This document shows, piece after piece, positions 17,057-26,431 of a stretch of DNA of 64,000 bases (position 1 is its first letter; every line of letters begins with the position of its first letter). The stretch covers positions 79,462 through 143,461 of the forward strand of contig JAKQKQ010000335.1 in NCBI GenBank assembly GCA_029560585.1. The letters are read 5' to 3'. The stretch comes from Verrucomicrobiota bacterium (GTDB taxonomy: Bacteria > Verrucomicrobiota > Verrucomicrobiia > JADLBR01). The position numbers were made by a program, and so were the translations under genes. The notes beneath the pieces are model-generated. The model saw only the letters and a list, made by a program, of their open reading frames with translations. It did no database searches and was not told where the DNA came from.

Positions 17057-17371
17057 ATGAAGAAAGTGCTTATCGTTGGTGTGGCCGCATGGTTCGCGGC
17101 CGCGATGTCGAGTTTCGGGGCAGACGGCGCGGCGCTCTGGAAGTCGCATTGCGCCAAGTGCCACGGGGCAGATGGAGCGGGCGGGACCGCCATGGGCAAG
17201 AAGCTCAAGTGCAAGGACTACAGCAAGGAGGCTGTCTCCGATGACGCGATCGCGAAGGCGATCAAGGATGGCGTCAAGGAGGGCGGCAAGGTCGTGATGA
17301 AGCCGACCGCGGGCGTGTCTGACGACGACGTCAAGGCCCTGGTCGCGCACATGAAGTCCCTCAAGAAGTAA
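17057..17371 (+). CDS. small periplasmic monoheme cytochrome c, copy 1
   Basis: A 104-residue class I cytochrome. The signal peptide runs to about residue 21 (WFAAAMSSFGA). The heme site is CAKCHGADG at 32-40, and Met81 in VVMKPTAG is the likely sixth ligand. It should carry single electrons between the quinol module and the octaheme conduit in the periplasm, though that role is inferred from position. An AGAAGGAGAG site precedes the start. It differs from the copy at 20406 by 18 of 104 residues by my count, including a Cys52 that is Met in the other copy. The upstream bases are also shared, indicating a recent duplication. Confidence 0.9.
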   Translation: MKKVLIVGVAAWFAAAMSSFGADGAALWKSHCAKCHGADGAGGTAMGKKLKCKDYSKEAVSDDAIAKAIKDGVKEGGKVVMKPTAGVSDDDVKALVAHMKSLKK

Positions 17372-17385
17372 AGGCATTCCCGGAA

Positions 17386-17413
17386 CCCCGGGGTGGCACA
17401 AGCCACCCCGGGG
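17386..17413 (+). other. perfect 12-bp hairpin after cytochrome copy 1
   Basis: CCCCGGGGTGGC (17386-17397), ACAA loop, GCCACCCCGGGG (17402-17413). There is no T-tract. It may protect the 3' end of the upstream mRNA and so raise cytochrome c levels relative to downstream genes. Confidence 0.6.
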
Positions 17414-17520
17414 AATCCCGGCCCTCTGAAGCATGCATGACGGCAGGCAGCGGATTAGCAAGCTTCGGCCCAAGTCATGGGGCGTCAGGTCGGGTGGGGG
17501 GTTGAGCGCATTCGTATTGG

Positions 17521-17561
17521 CCGCAGTTGGGGTAGCGCCCCCCATCGGCGGTTTTTCTTTT
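17521..17561 (+). terminator. likely terminator before the tetraheme gene
   Basis: An imperfect stem (17521-17532 with 17540-17551, two mismatches) is followed by TTTTTCTTTT. It would separate the octaheme-porin-cytochrome transcript from the tetraheme-ferredoxin-NrfD transcript, perhaps as a partial terminator. Confidence 0.55.
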
Positions 17562-17622
17562 CGGGGGGGCGTTCGGCCCAAACCCGAGAAGCTCCTAGAC
17601 CGCACGGAGAAATGAGGGGCGC

Positions 17623-18198
17623 ATGGCCGGATTCCCTTTGAAGATCCCTCCCCAAATCAACAGGCTCATCCTGCTGACCCTCGGCATCGTGGGCTCCTAT
17701 CTCATCGCCCGCTACTTTCTGACGCCGGCCACGTTTGGCCAATACGGGTGGTACCGGGGCGCGGCGCTGGAGGAAATTGCGTCCAGGACGCCGGTGTACG
17801 CCGGAAAACTGGCCTGCGACGAATGTCACTCCGAGAAGCTTGAGATGCTGGCCAAGGGCAAGCACCAGACGCTGTCTTGCGAGGGATGCCACGGGGTGAG
17901 TTCGCAGCATGCGGCGAATCCGGACATCCTCCCGGTCAAGATGGCGGGCAGCCACTGCATTCGCTGCCACGAGCAGAATGACTCGCGGCCTACATGGTAC
18001 AAGCAGATCGTCGTCAAGGATCACTACGCCGGCAAGTGCCGCGAATGCCACATGCCCCACAATCCCACGGAGGTTCCCGAAGAACCGCAGCCGGCGGATC
18101 AGGCCGCGAAAGAAGAAAAGCAAAAGCCCGAGTCACCAGAGAAGAAGCCGGGCGCGGTCGAGAAGGCGGGCAAGGCCGAGAAGGCGGAGGTGCCATGA
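17623..18198 (+). CDS. membrane-anchored tetraheme cytochrome c
   Basis: A 191-residue protein with one N-terminal transmembrane helix (about 13-30) acting as an uncleaved anchor. Four CXXCH sites lie at Cys65, 86, 112 and 139. A charged Lys/Glu/Pro-rich tail (about 150-191) is probably disordered. It is the first gene of a three-gene unit with a ferredoxin-like subunit (4-base overlap) and NrfD. The organisation resembles Qrc/Cbc/Nrf-type quinone-linked complexes, where the multiheme subunit exchanges electrons with periplasmic cytochromes. The direction is not determined by the sequence; given the neighbouring conduit, quinol oxidation is the simpler reading. Confidence 0.85.
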   Translation: MAGFPLKIPPQINRLILLTLGIVGSYLIARYFLTPATFGQYGWYRGAALEEIASRTPVYAGKLACDECHSEKLEMLAKGKHQTLSCEGCHGVSSQHAANPDILPVKMAGSHCIRCHEQNDSRPTWYKQIVVKDHYAGKCRECHMPHNPTEVPEEPQPADQAAKEEKQKPESPEKKPGAVEKAGKAEKAEVP

Positions 18199-19007
18199 GC
18201 AAGTCGTTCTCGAGGCGTGGCGTGCTTGGGTCCCTCGGAGGCATCGTGGGGGGCCTGCTGTCGCTTCCGGTGGCCCGGCACGTGAAGGCGGCGGTCCAGC
18301 GCGTGTTCGCCTCGGCGGGCGCCCCGGAGGGGTACGATGCCACCAAGCACTGGTGGCTGATGGTCATCGACATCGATCGGTGCATCGGCTGCGGGCTGTG
18401 CGCCGAGGCCTGCAAGAACGAGAACCACGTGCCCAAGGTGCCGACCTACTTCCGCACCTGGATCGAGCGCTACATCATCAAGAAACCGCGGCCCGGCACG
18501 ACCGAGACGCGGGGGGAGACGCTGGTCGATTCGCCCAATGGCGGCATCGACGGCTTCCCGCCCTCGCTGGTGCCCCGCGAGGAGATCCTGAAATCGTTCT
18601 TCGTGCCGAAGCTCTGCAACCTGTGCCACCAGTCACCGTGCACGCAGGCGTGCCCCGTCGGCGCAACCTTCGATGCCCCGGACGGTGCGGTCCTGATCGA
18701 CCCGAACTACTGCATCGGATGCGGCTTCTGCATCCAGGCCTGCCCGTACGGTTGCCGATATTTCAATCCCGAGACCAAGACGGCCGACAAGTGTTCGCTC
18801 TGTTACCATCGGATCACGCGGGGCCTGAAGCCCGCGTGCGTTGAGATCTGCCCGACGGGGGCACGGATCTTTGGTGACTTGAAGAATCCGGTGCCCGACG
18901 ATCCGATCCTGCGCTTTGTCCGGGACAAGAAGGTCCAGACGTTGAAGCCCCACTTGGGGACGGAGCCTCGCGTGCTCTACGCGGGGATGGACAAGGAGGT
19001 CCGGTAG
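18195..19007 (+). CDS. Tat-exported four-cluster ferredoxin subunit (NrfC/HybA/DsrO-like)
   Basis: A 270-residue iron-sulfur protein. SRRGVLGSLGG near the N-terminus is a twin-arginine leader. Sixteen Cys form four [4Fe-4S] sets: 63/66/69/73, 141/144/149/153, 173/176/179/183 and 200/203/215/219. This is the standard electron-wire subunit that sits between an NrfD-type quinone-interacting membrane protein and a catalytic or cytochrome subunit. No molybdopterin catalytic subunit is encoded nearby, so electrons most likely go to the tetraheme cytochrome instead. The start overlaps the previous stop (ATGA), and the NrfD gene begins one base after this stop, so the three are translationally coupled. 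Confidence 0.92.
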   Translation: MSKSFSRRGVLGSLGGIVGGLLSLPVARHVKAAVQRVFASAGAPEGYDATKHWWLMVIDIDRCIGCGLCAEACKNENHVPKVPTYFRTWIERYIIKKPRPGTTETRGETLVDSPNGGIDGFPPSLVPREEILKSFFVPKLCNLCHQSPCTQACPVGATFDAPDGAVLIDPNYCIGCGFCIQACPYGCRYFNPETKTADKCSLCYHRITRGLKPACVEICPTGARIFGDLKNPVPDDPILRFVRDKKVQTLKPHLGTEPRVLYAGMDKEVR

Positions 19008-19008
19008 C

Positions 19009-20244
19009 ATGTTCCCCGCACTCGCCACCTTGGTCGAAGGCGTGCCCCACTTCGATGGCTTCGTCTACCCGAACGAGTTGCTGCTCCTCTGGAGCGTCCT
19101 CATCGTGATCTACCCCTACGTGACGGGGTTGGTCGCCGGCGCCTTCATCTTGGCCTCGCTGGTCCGCGTGTTCGAGGTGAAGGCCCTGGAACCCGTGTAT
19201 CGACTCTCGCTGCTGACCGCCCTCTCGTTCCTTCTGGTGGCGCCGATGCCGTTGCTGCTCCACCTCGGGCACCCCGAGCGCTGCCTGCAGATCATGATGA
19301 CGCCGCACCTGAGTTCGCCCATGGCGATGTTCGGGTTCGTGTACGCATGGTACCTCATGGCCGTGCTGCTTCTGGAACTGTGGTTCGACTATCGGAAGGA
19401 TTTCGTGGAGTGGTCCAGGAGCGAGGTTGGTCTCAAGGGCATCATGTACCGCATATTCACCTTGGGCGTGGAGGACGTCTCCGAGCCCTCGGTGCGACTG
19501 GACGCGCGCCTGGGAAGGATCATCACCGTGATCGGCATCCCGTCGGCCTTCCTGCTCCACGGTTACGTCGGTTTCATTTTTGGTTCGATCAAGGCGAACC
19601 CGTGGTGGGGCAACGTGCTGATGCCAATCATCTTTATATTCTCGGCGATGGTCTCGGGCATCGCGCTCTGCGTGTGCCTCTACATGGCGATCAACTGGGG
19701 GCGCCGCATCCCGCAGGATATCGTTTGCATCGACATGATGGGCAAGTTCCTGTTTTACGCGCTGGTCATCGACGCCGGCCTGGAGGGGCTCGACTGGGTC
19801 CACCGCCTGTACGCGGCCGACGAGTCCATCCACATCCTCAAGACGCTGGCCTCGGGCAAGCTGTTCTACACCCTGCTTGTAGGGCAGGCCTGCATGGGCA
19901 CGGTGGTGCCGTTTTTGCTGCTGGGGGCCGTGCAACTGTTCCGAAAGAAGATCCCCACGCTGGCGAGGGAGAGGATGTACTTTGTCAGCGCCGCGCTGGT
20001 GGTGCTCGGCGTGTTCGCGATGCGGTGGAACGTGGTGATCGGCGGCCAGCTCTTCTCGAAGAGCCTCCGCGGATTCACAAGCCACAAGATGGAGTTGGCC
20101 GGGCAAGAGGGGTGGCTCGTGGGGCTCGGCCTCATCATTTTGCCGTTCGTCATACTGACCGTGCTGCTGAAGTATTTCTTGCCCGCTAATGCGGTGCTCC
20201 CGCCCCGCGGCGAAACATCGGCCGCCCCCGGACACGCGGTCTAG
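19009..20244 (+). CDS. NrfD/PsrC-like quinone-interacting integral membrane subunit
   Basis: A 411-residue polytopic protein with about ten hydrophobic helices, including LLLWSVLIVIYPYVTGLVAG, SLLTALSFLLVAPMPLLLHLG, LVIDAGLEGLDWV and LGLIILPFVILTVLLKYFL. Its order after the ferredoxin subunit and its length fit the NrfD family, which exchanges electrons with menaquinol or ubiquinol at the periplasmic side without heme. In complex iron-sulfur molybdoenzyme-like and alternative complex III-like enzymes this subunit is the quinone site. With the tetraheme and ferredoxin subunits it would form a quinol:cytochrome c oxidoreductase. No conserved proton-channel residue can be firmly assigned by eye. 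Confidence 0.88.
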   Translation: MFPALATLVEGVPHFDGFVYPNELLLLWSVLIVIYPYVTGLVAGAFILASLVRVFEVKALEPVYRLSLLTALSFLLVAPMPLLLHLGHPERCLQIMMTPHLSSPMAMFGFVYAWYLMAVLLLELWFDYRKDFVEWSRSEVGLKGIMYRIFTLGVEDVSEPSVRLDARLGRIITVIGIPSAFLLHGYVGFIFGSIKANPWWGNVLMPIIFIFSAMVSGIALCVCLYMAINWGRRIPQDIVCIDMMGKFLFYALVIDAGLEGLDWVHRLYAADESIHILKTLASGKLFYTLLVGQACMGTVVPFLLLGAVQLFRKKIPTLARERMYFVSAALVVLGVFAMRWNVVIGGQLFSKSLRGFTSHKMELAGQEGWLVGLGLIILPFVILTVLLKYFLPANAVLPPRGETSAAPGHAV

Positions 20245-20405
20245 TTCCGTGGCCGAATGACAAGTGATCGTTGAAGTAACGGTCCCCCCAGCTTCGCCCA
20301 AATTGCCAGACTCAAGAAACCCTGTGGCAAAGGTCCAGATGTGGGCTAGTGACTTCATACTGTGGTCGGTTGGTGAAATCAGAACAGAAGGAGAGAACAA
20401 GACAA

Positions 20406-20720
20406 ATGAAGAAGGTGCTTATTGTTGGTGTGGCCGCATGGTTCGCGGCATCTATCTCCGCTTTTGGCGCGAGCGGGGCGGATATCTGGAAGGCGAATTG
20501 CGCGAAGTGCCATGGGGCGGATGGCGCAGGCAAGACCGCCATGGGCAAGAAGCTCAAGATGAAAGACTACTCGGCAGAGGCCGTCTCCGAGGAGGCCGTT
20601 GCCAAGGCGATCAAGGATGGCGTCAAGGAAGGTGGCAAAGTCGTGATGAAACCGATCGCGGGCCTGTCCGATGACGACGTCAAGGCCGTCGCCGCGCACA
20701 TGAAGTCCCTGAAGAAATAA
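20406..20720 (+). CDS. small periplasmic monoheme cytochrome c, copy 2
   Basis: A 104-residue duplicate of the cytochrome at 17057. It has the signal peptide MKKVLIVGVAAWFAASISAF, heme site Cys32-His36, and Met81 as likely axial ligand. The first 19 residues of the longer frame are discarded because the ATG at 20406 matches the start of copy 1 and follows the same AGAAGGAGAG site. The two copies flank the tetraheme-ferredoxin-NrfD unit. Possible reasons are gene dosage, different partners for the two steps of the chain, or a leftover of a tandem duplication of the region. A good terminator follows at 20741. Confidence 0.9.
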   Translation: MKKVLIVGVAAWFAASISAFGASGADIWKANCAKCHGADGAGKTAMGKKLKMKDYSAEAVSEEAVAKAIKDGVKEGGKVVMKPIAGLSDDDVKAVAAHMKSLKK

Positions 20721-20740
20721 GCGGGGACCTAGGGTATTCC

Positions 20741-20782
20741 AGCCGCCGGCGCGGCACCAGCCGCGCCGACGGCTGTGTTTTT
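20741..20782 (+). terminator. Rho-independent terminator closing the electron-conduit region
   Basis: A 15-bp stem with one mismatch (20741-20755 with 20760-20774), ACCA loop, then GTGTTTTT. It separates the conduit genes from the lipoprotein-ResB-CcsA transcript. Confidence 0.8.
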
Positions 20783-20845
20783 GACGGGCGCGCGAGGCGC
20801 TTGCGCGGGGCACGAGTTGGCGCAATATAACCCTTTCTTTACACT

Positions 20846-21589
20846 ATGGTGACGAAGCTGATTGGATGGCGCATCCCGGTGTCGTGTGTTCCCATTGCTC
20901 CGGCGGTGGTGGCGCTGTGCCTGCTGGCGGGTTGTGGCGAGGAACCGATCCGCAGTTACCGGATTGCCAAAGAGCAACCTGAGGAGGCCGCCCCCCAGTC
21001 AACGGAGTCACGGCAGATGCCCCCGGGCCATCCGCCAATGGGGGCGCAGCAGGGACTGCCACCCGATCATCCGCCGGTAGGCCAGGTCACGCCGGGACAG
21101 GCCCTGCCACCGGATCATCCGCCCATCGGCGGTGCCCCCGGCCCGCAGCGGGAGGCCGCTGCCGCGGCGCCGGCGCTGGCATGGGACGCGCCGCCCACCT
21201 GGATCCAGAAGCCCGCCGGCGGGATGCGCGTCGCGAGCTTCGATGTGCCCGGCGCGGGAGATGCCAAGGGCGACCTTTCGATCATCGTTCTGGGTGGAGG
21301 CGCGGGCGGCCTGCTGCCCAACGTCAATCGCTGGCGCGGACAGATTGATGCGGAGCCCTGGACCCAAGAGGTGATGGATCGCGAGTTTCAGAAAATCCAG
21401 TGCCCGGCCGGCACGATCCTGTTCGTGGACCTGCGGAAGCAGCCGCCCGCGAAAAGGATCCTTGCCGGGATCCTTGAACGCGAGGGCCAGAGCTGGTTCT
21501 TCAAGCTCGTCGGCGACGACGCGGCTCTCGAGGGCGCGAAGCCCGCCTTCGTTGAGTTCTTGAAAACGGTCAGGGGCGCGAAGCCATGA
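20846..21589 (+). CDS. lipoprotein preceding the cytochrome maturation genes
   Basis: A 247-residue protein. VALCLLAGC at 22-30 is a lipobox with Cys30 as the acylated residue; Gly at +2 suggests the outer membrane. A low-complexity stretch (about 57-96) holds three PPGHPP/PPDHPP repeats, which are His- and Pro-rich and might bind metal or heme. A conserved-looking C-terminal domain contains NVNRWRGQIDAEP and CPAGTILFVDL. I do not recognise a defined family, though similar NVNRWRGQ-type proteins occur beside cytochrome-biogenesis genes. The 4-base overlap with resB shows coupling, so a role in cytochrome c assembly or heme handling is a reasonable inference. Confidence 0.65.
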   Translation: MVTKLIGWRIPVSCVPIAPAVVALCLLAGCGEEPIRSYRIAKEQPEEAAPQSTESRQMPPGHPPMGAQQGLPPDHPPVGQVTPGQALPPDHPPIGGAPGPQREAAAAAPALAWDAPPTWIQKPAGGMRVASFDVPGAGDAKGDLSIIVLGGGAGGLLPNVNRWRGQIDAEPWTQEVMDREFQKIQCPAGTILFVDLRKQPPAKRILAGILEREGQSWFFKLVGDDAALEGAKPAFVEFLKTVRGAKP

Positions 21590-22767
21590 ATCTGCAGAGG
21601 ATATTCAAGCTGCTCGCCGACCTGCGACTGACCATCTTCTGCCTGGGGCTGCTGATCGTGCTCGTGGCGCTGTGCACGGTCGCGCAGGTGAAGCTCGGGG
21701 TTTTCGAGGCGGTCGAGAAGTACATGCGGGGATTCTTCGTATGGTGGCATCCGGCGGGATTGCCGTTTGCGCTCCCGGTGTTCCCCGGCGGCGCGACCGC
21801 GGGCTTGTTGCTGCTCTTGAACTTGCTGGCCAGCTTCGTGGTGCGGTTGCGGCCCGTCAGGGAGCAGATCGGCCTGTGGCTGATCCACGCGGGACTTGTG
21901 ATCTTTGTTCTGGCGGAGTTCGCCACGGGCATGTTCGCGATCGAGACGCTCATGCAGATCCAGGAGGGCCAGTCGCGGAACTACACCGAGAGCCGTGACC
22001 GCATCGAGTTGGCGGTCGTCGATACCACCGACTCTCAATCCGATGCCGTGACCGCGATCCCGGTCTCGCGGCTTGGGATCGGCAGGCCCATCACGCCCCC
22101 GGGCGTGCCCTTTTCACTCACCGTCAAAGGATATTTCGAGAATGCGGCCGTGACCGAGCGCACCGCCGAGGCCCCGATGGCCGTGAACATGGCCACCGCC
22201 GGATCGGGCGCGGCCCGCTCCGTCTTCCCGCAAGAGACCGCCACTGGCGATGACAAGGCGAACAACAATCCCGCCTGTTTCTTGGAGATCACCCAGGGCG
22301 AAAAGAGCCTGGGAGTCTGGCTCGTCACGACGCTCGCCGCGCAACCGGAGACGCTGGAGGTGGGCGGCAGGAAGTTCGCGATCTCCCTGCGCCACGAGCG
22401 GCACTACCTGCCATTTCGCATCACCCTGAAAGATTTCCGCCACGACGTGTATCCGGGGACGGAGATCCCGAAGAATTTCTCCAGCCTGGTTCACCTGAGC
22501 GATCCCGCGGCGGGCGAGGATCGCGAAGTCCTCATTTATATGAACAGCCCATTGCGGCACGGCGGCAAGGCATTCTATCAGTCCGGATATCGGGAGGATA
22601 CCATATCCATCCTCCAGGTCGTGGATAACCCGGGATGGCTGTTGCCCTACGTCGCATTCGTCGTCGTCGGCGTGGGCATGCTGGTCCAGTTTCTTGGGCA
22701 CTTTATCGGATTTGTCCCGCGTGTCCACGGCGGGCGCGCGGCGGGTGGTGGCGCGACGGTCGCATGA
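21586..22767 (+). CDS. resB: ResB/CcsB-like cytochrome c biogenesis protein
   Basis: A 393-residue membrane protein. Three helices lie near the N-terminus (LRLTIFCLGLLIVLVALCTV, TAGLLLLLNLLASFVV, IGLWLIHAGLVIFVLAEF). A large periplasmic domain follows (about 120-355, including FRITLKDFRHDVYPGTEIPKN), and a final helix is near residue 360. ResB works with CcsA in the system II pathway, exporting heme and ligating it to apocytochromes in the periplasm. It is followed 13 bases later by ccsA. System II presence fits the need to mature at least 21 heme sites encoded between 13751 and 26307. Confidence 0.85.
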   Translation: MNLQRIFKLLADLRLTIFCLGLLIVLVALCTVAQVKLGVFEAVEKYMRGFFVWWHPAGLPFALPVFPGGATAGLLLLLNLLASFVVRLRPVREQIGLWLIHAGLVIFVLAEFATGMFAIETLMQIQEGQSRNYTESRDRIELAVVDTTDSQSDAVTAIPVSRLGIGRPITPPGVPFSLTVKGYFENAAVTERTAEAPMAVNMATAGSGAARSVFPQETATGDDKANNNPACFLEITQGEKSLGVWLVTTLAAQPETLEVGGRKFAISLRHERHYLPFRITLKDFRHDVYPGTEIPKNFSSLVHLSDPAAGEDREVLIYMNSPLRHGGKAFYQSGYREDTISILQVVDNPGWLLPYVAFVVVGVGMLVQFLGHFIGFVPRVHGGRAAGGGATVA

Positions 22768-22780
22768 CGGGAAAGGGCCT

Positions 22781-24616
22781 ATGAGGAAGTGGATTCCGTG
22801 GATTGTGCTCGGCCTGGCTGCGCTCTATGCCCTTGCCGGATTTTCTCGGCCCAAGTATTCGACGGATTTTGATTGGGTGGCGGTGGGCGAATTGCCCGTC
22901 CTGCAAGGGGGGCGGCTTAAGCCCCTGGACACAGTCGCGCGCAACGCGCTGCTCACGTTCCGGGGCAAGCAGACCCTGAGATCTGCCGAGGGGAAGACAT
23001 CGGCCCTCGAGTGGTTGCTGCGGGTGCTCGCCGACCCCTCCAGGGCCGACAAGGACAAGGTGTTTGTGATCCATGATCCCGACGTCCTTGGCCTCCTCGG
23101 CTTCCAGATGAAGGACAAATATTTCAGTTTCGAGGACCTCGGGCCGCATCTCGAGCGCATCCGCGATCAGGCCGAGCGCGCATCGAGGATCGAATCCCGT
23201 GAGCGAAGTCGGTTTCAGGGCGCCGTGCTGAACCTGCATGAGAGGCTGATGTCCTATCAGATGCTCCGCCACACGATCCAGGATCCCCAGAGCGCGTCGT
23301 TCACTTCAGACATCAAAGCTTTTCTTGTTCAGTTGGCGACGGGCCGCGAGGCGCTGCGCGCCAGCAAGGGCAATCTCTCGGGGGACAACCCCGCGATCGC
23401 GGCGCTGGCCGGATCATTCAGCCGCTTCCAGTTTATGGCGCAGGCGGGCTATTTCCGTTTCTTGCCCCCGCTTCCTGGCGAGGGCCAGGAGCAGTGGCGC
23501 AACATGGGCGAGGGGCTCCTGGTGTCCTTGACTTCGGGCAAGATACATCCGCTCGCAGAGCACTACGCCGCGCTGGTGGAGGCGTTCCGTAAGAACGACA
23601 AAGCGGGCTTTGGGACAGAGCTGGGCGCCATCCGCGGGTATCTGGCGACCGACCAGTCGGGTTTGTTGCGGCAGATGGGGAATGAATTCATCTTCAACCA
23701 ATCCGCGCCGTTCTATCGCGGCATGGTCCTGTACGTGACAGCATTCTTGCTGGTGTGCGTCTCGTGGCTCCGCTGGACCGAACCGCTGGGCAGGTCGGCG
23801 TACCGGGTGCTGCTGGTGGCGTTCGCCGTTCATACCGCCGGTCTAATCGCGCGGATCGTCCTCCAGGGGCGACCGCCAGTGACGAACCTCTACTCCTCGG
23901 CGGTGTTCGTCGGGTGGGCCGCGGTCCTCATGGCGGTCGTCATCGAGGCCTTGTTCAGGAGGGGCTTTGCGCTGGCGGCAGCCGCCGTCACCGGTTTCGT
24001 GACCCTCATCATCGCGCATCACCTCTCGAGCACCGGGGACACGATGGAGATGATGCGCGCGGTGCTGGATTCCAACTTCTGGCTGGGCACGCACGTGGTC
24101 ACCATCACGATCGGCTACTCGGCCACATTTCTCGCGGGCGGCCTGGCCCACATCTACATTCTCCGGGGTGTCTTCAGCCGAACGTTTTCGGCAGATGCCG
24201 CCAAATCGGTGGCCCAGATGGTGTACGGGGTCGTCTGTTTTAGCCTCCTCTTCACGTTCGTCGGCACGGTGCTTGGCGGCATTTGGGCGGACCAGTCGTG
24301 GGGGCGATTCTGGGGCTGGGACCCGAAGGAGAATGGCGCCCTGCTGATCGTTCTCTGGGATGCGATCGCGCTCCATGCGCGCTCGGGAAATCTGGTCGGC
24401 GAAAAGGGTTTCATGGTGATGGCCGTTTTCGGGAACATCATCACCGCCATTTCATGGTTCGGCGTCAACATGCTGGGTATCGGGCTTCACTCGTATGGCT
24501 TCATGGACGCTGCGCTTTTCTGGCTCGTGGCGTTCATCCTAGTTCAGTGGGCGGTCATGTTCGTCGGGAGCCTGCCAGATCGCCAGTGGCGGAGCGCCCT
24601 GGGGACCGGCCGATGA
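22781..24616 (+). CDS. ccsA: CcsA/ResC-like cytochrome c synthase subunit with periplasmic N-domain
   Basis: A 611-residue protein. An N-terminal helix is followed by a soluble domain with ELPVLQGGRLKPLDTVARNAL (first 20 residues of the segment match the long CcsA form seen in Verrucomicrobiota and Bacteroidota-like lineages). The C-terminal half has about eight helices and the heme-handling WWD region, WGRFWGWDPKENGALL (about 510-525). The WWD domain presents heme to the apocytochrome CXXCH. The longer frame starts inside resB; the ATG at 22781 is preferred because it begins directly before the first helix. ResB and CcsA are separate proteins here rather than fused as CcsBA. Confidence 0.88.
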   Translation: MRKWIPWIVLGLAALYALAGFSRPKYSTDFDWVAVGELPVLQGGRLKPLDTVARNALLTFRGKQTLRSAEGKTSALEWLLRVLADPSRADKDKVFVIHDPDVLGLLGFQMKDKYFSFEDLGPHLERIRDQAERASRIESRERSRFQGAVLNLHERLMSYQMLRHTIQDPQSASFTSDIKAFLVQLATGREALRASKGNLSGDNPAIAALAGSFSRFQFMAQAGYFRFLPPLPGEGQEQWRNMGEGLLVSLTSGKIHPLAEHYAALVEAFRKNDKAGFGTELGAIRGYLATDQSGLLRQMGNEFIFNQSAPFYRGMVLYVTAFLLVCVSWLRWTEPLGRSAYRVLLVAFAVHTAGLIARIVLQGRPPVTNLYSSAVFVGWAAVLMAVVIEALFRRGFALAAAAVTGFVTLIIAHHLSSTGDTMEMMRAVLDSNFWLGTHVVTITIGYSATFLAGGLAHIYILRGVFSRTFSADAAKSVAQMVYGVVCFSLLFTFVGTVLGGIWADQSWGRFWGWDPKENGALLIVLWDAIALHARSGNLVGEKGFMVMAVFGNIITAISWFGVNMLGIGLHSYGFMDAALFWLVAFILVQWAVMFVGSLPDRQWRSALGTGR

Positions 24617-24831
24617 AGATGCCGCGGCGCCATCCCGATCCTTGCCGGAAAGGGCTCGGTCGCAGGCGTTTGCCCTTGACCCGTGCTAGCTGCCCCATAA
24701 CCTCTCCTAATGATTTTTCTGGCCAAAATGCGGATGTCGCAGGGACCCGCAGCTAGTATGGCCAGCGTTGCGCGCCCGCTTGGACTGCCTTGCGACATCC
24801 GGCCAAGGCGAGATCCACCCTCGTTGATTCT

Positions 24832-26307
<1,476 letters not shown>

Positions 26308-26431
26308 GGGATGCCGCGGCTGCCTGCGGCTGGCAGGGACTCGCGGGGATGAGCACTCGGCGTCGCCGCGTCGCGGGTTGGTGGGCGGGATTGTCCGGCT
26401 CGCGGTGTCGGGCGCGGCGCGAATCTTTGGA

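Noticed and set aside
17434..17615. Small frame between cytochrome copy 1 and the tetraheme gene
   Set aside because: It overlaps a probable terminator and has no ribosome site.
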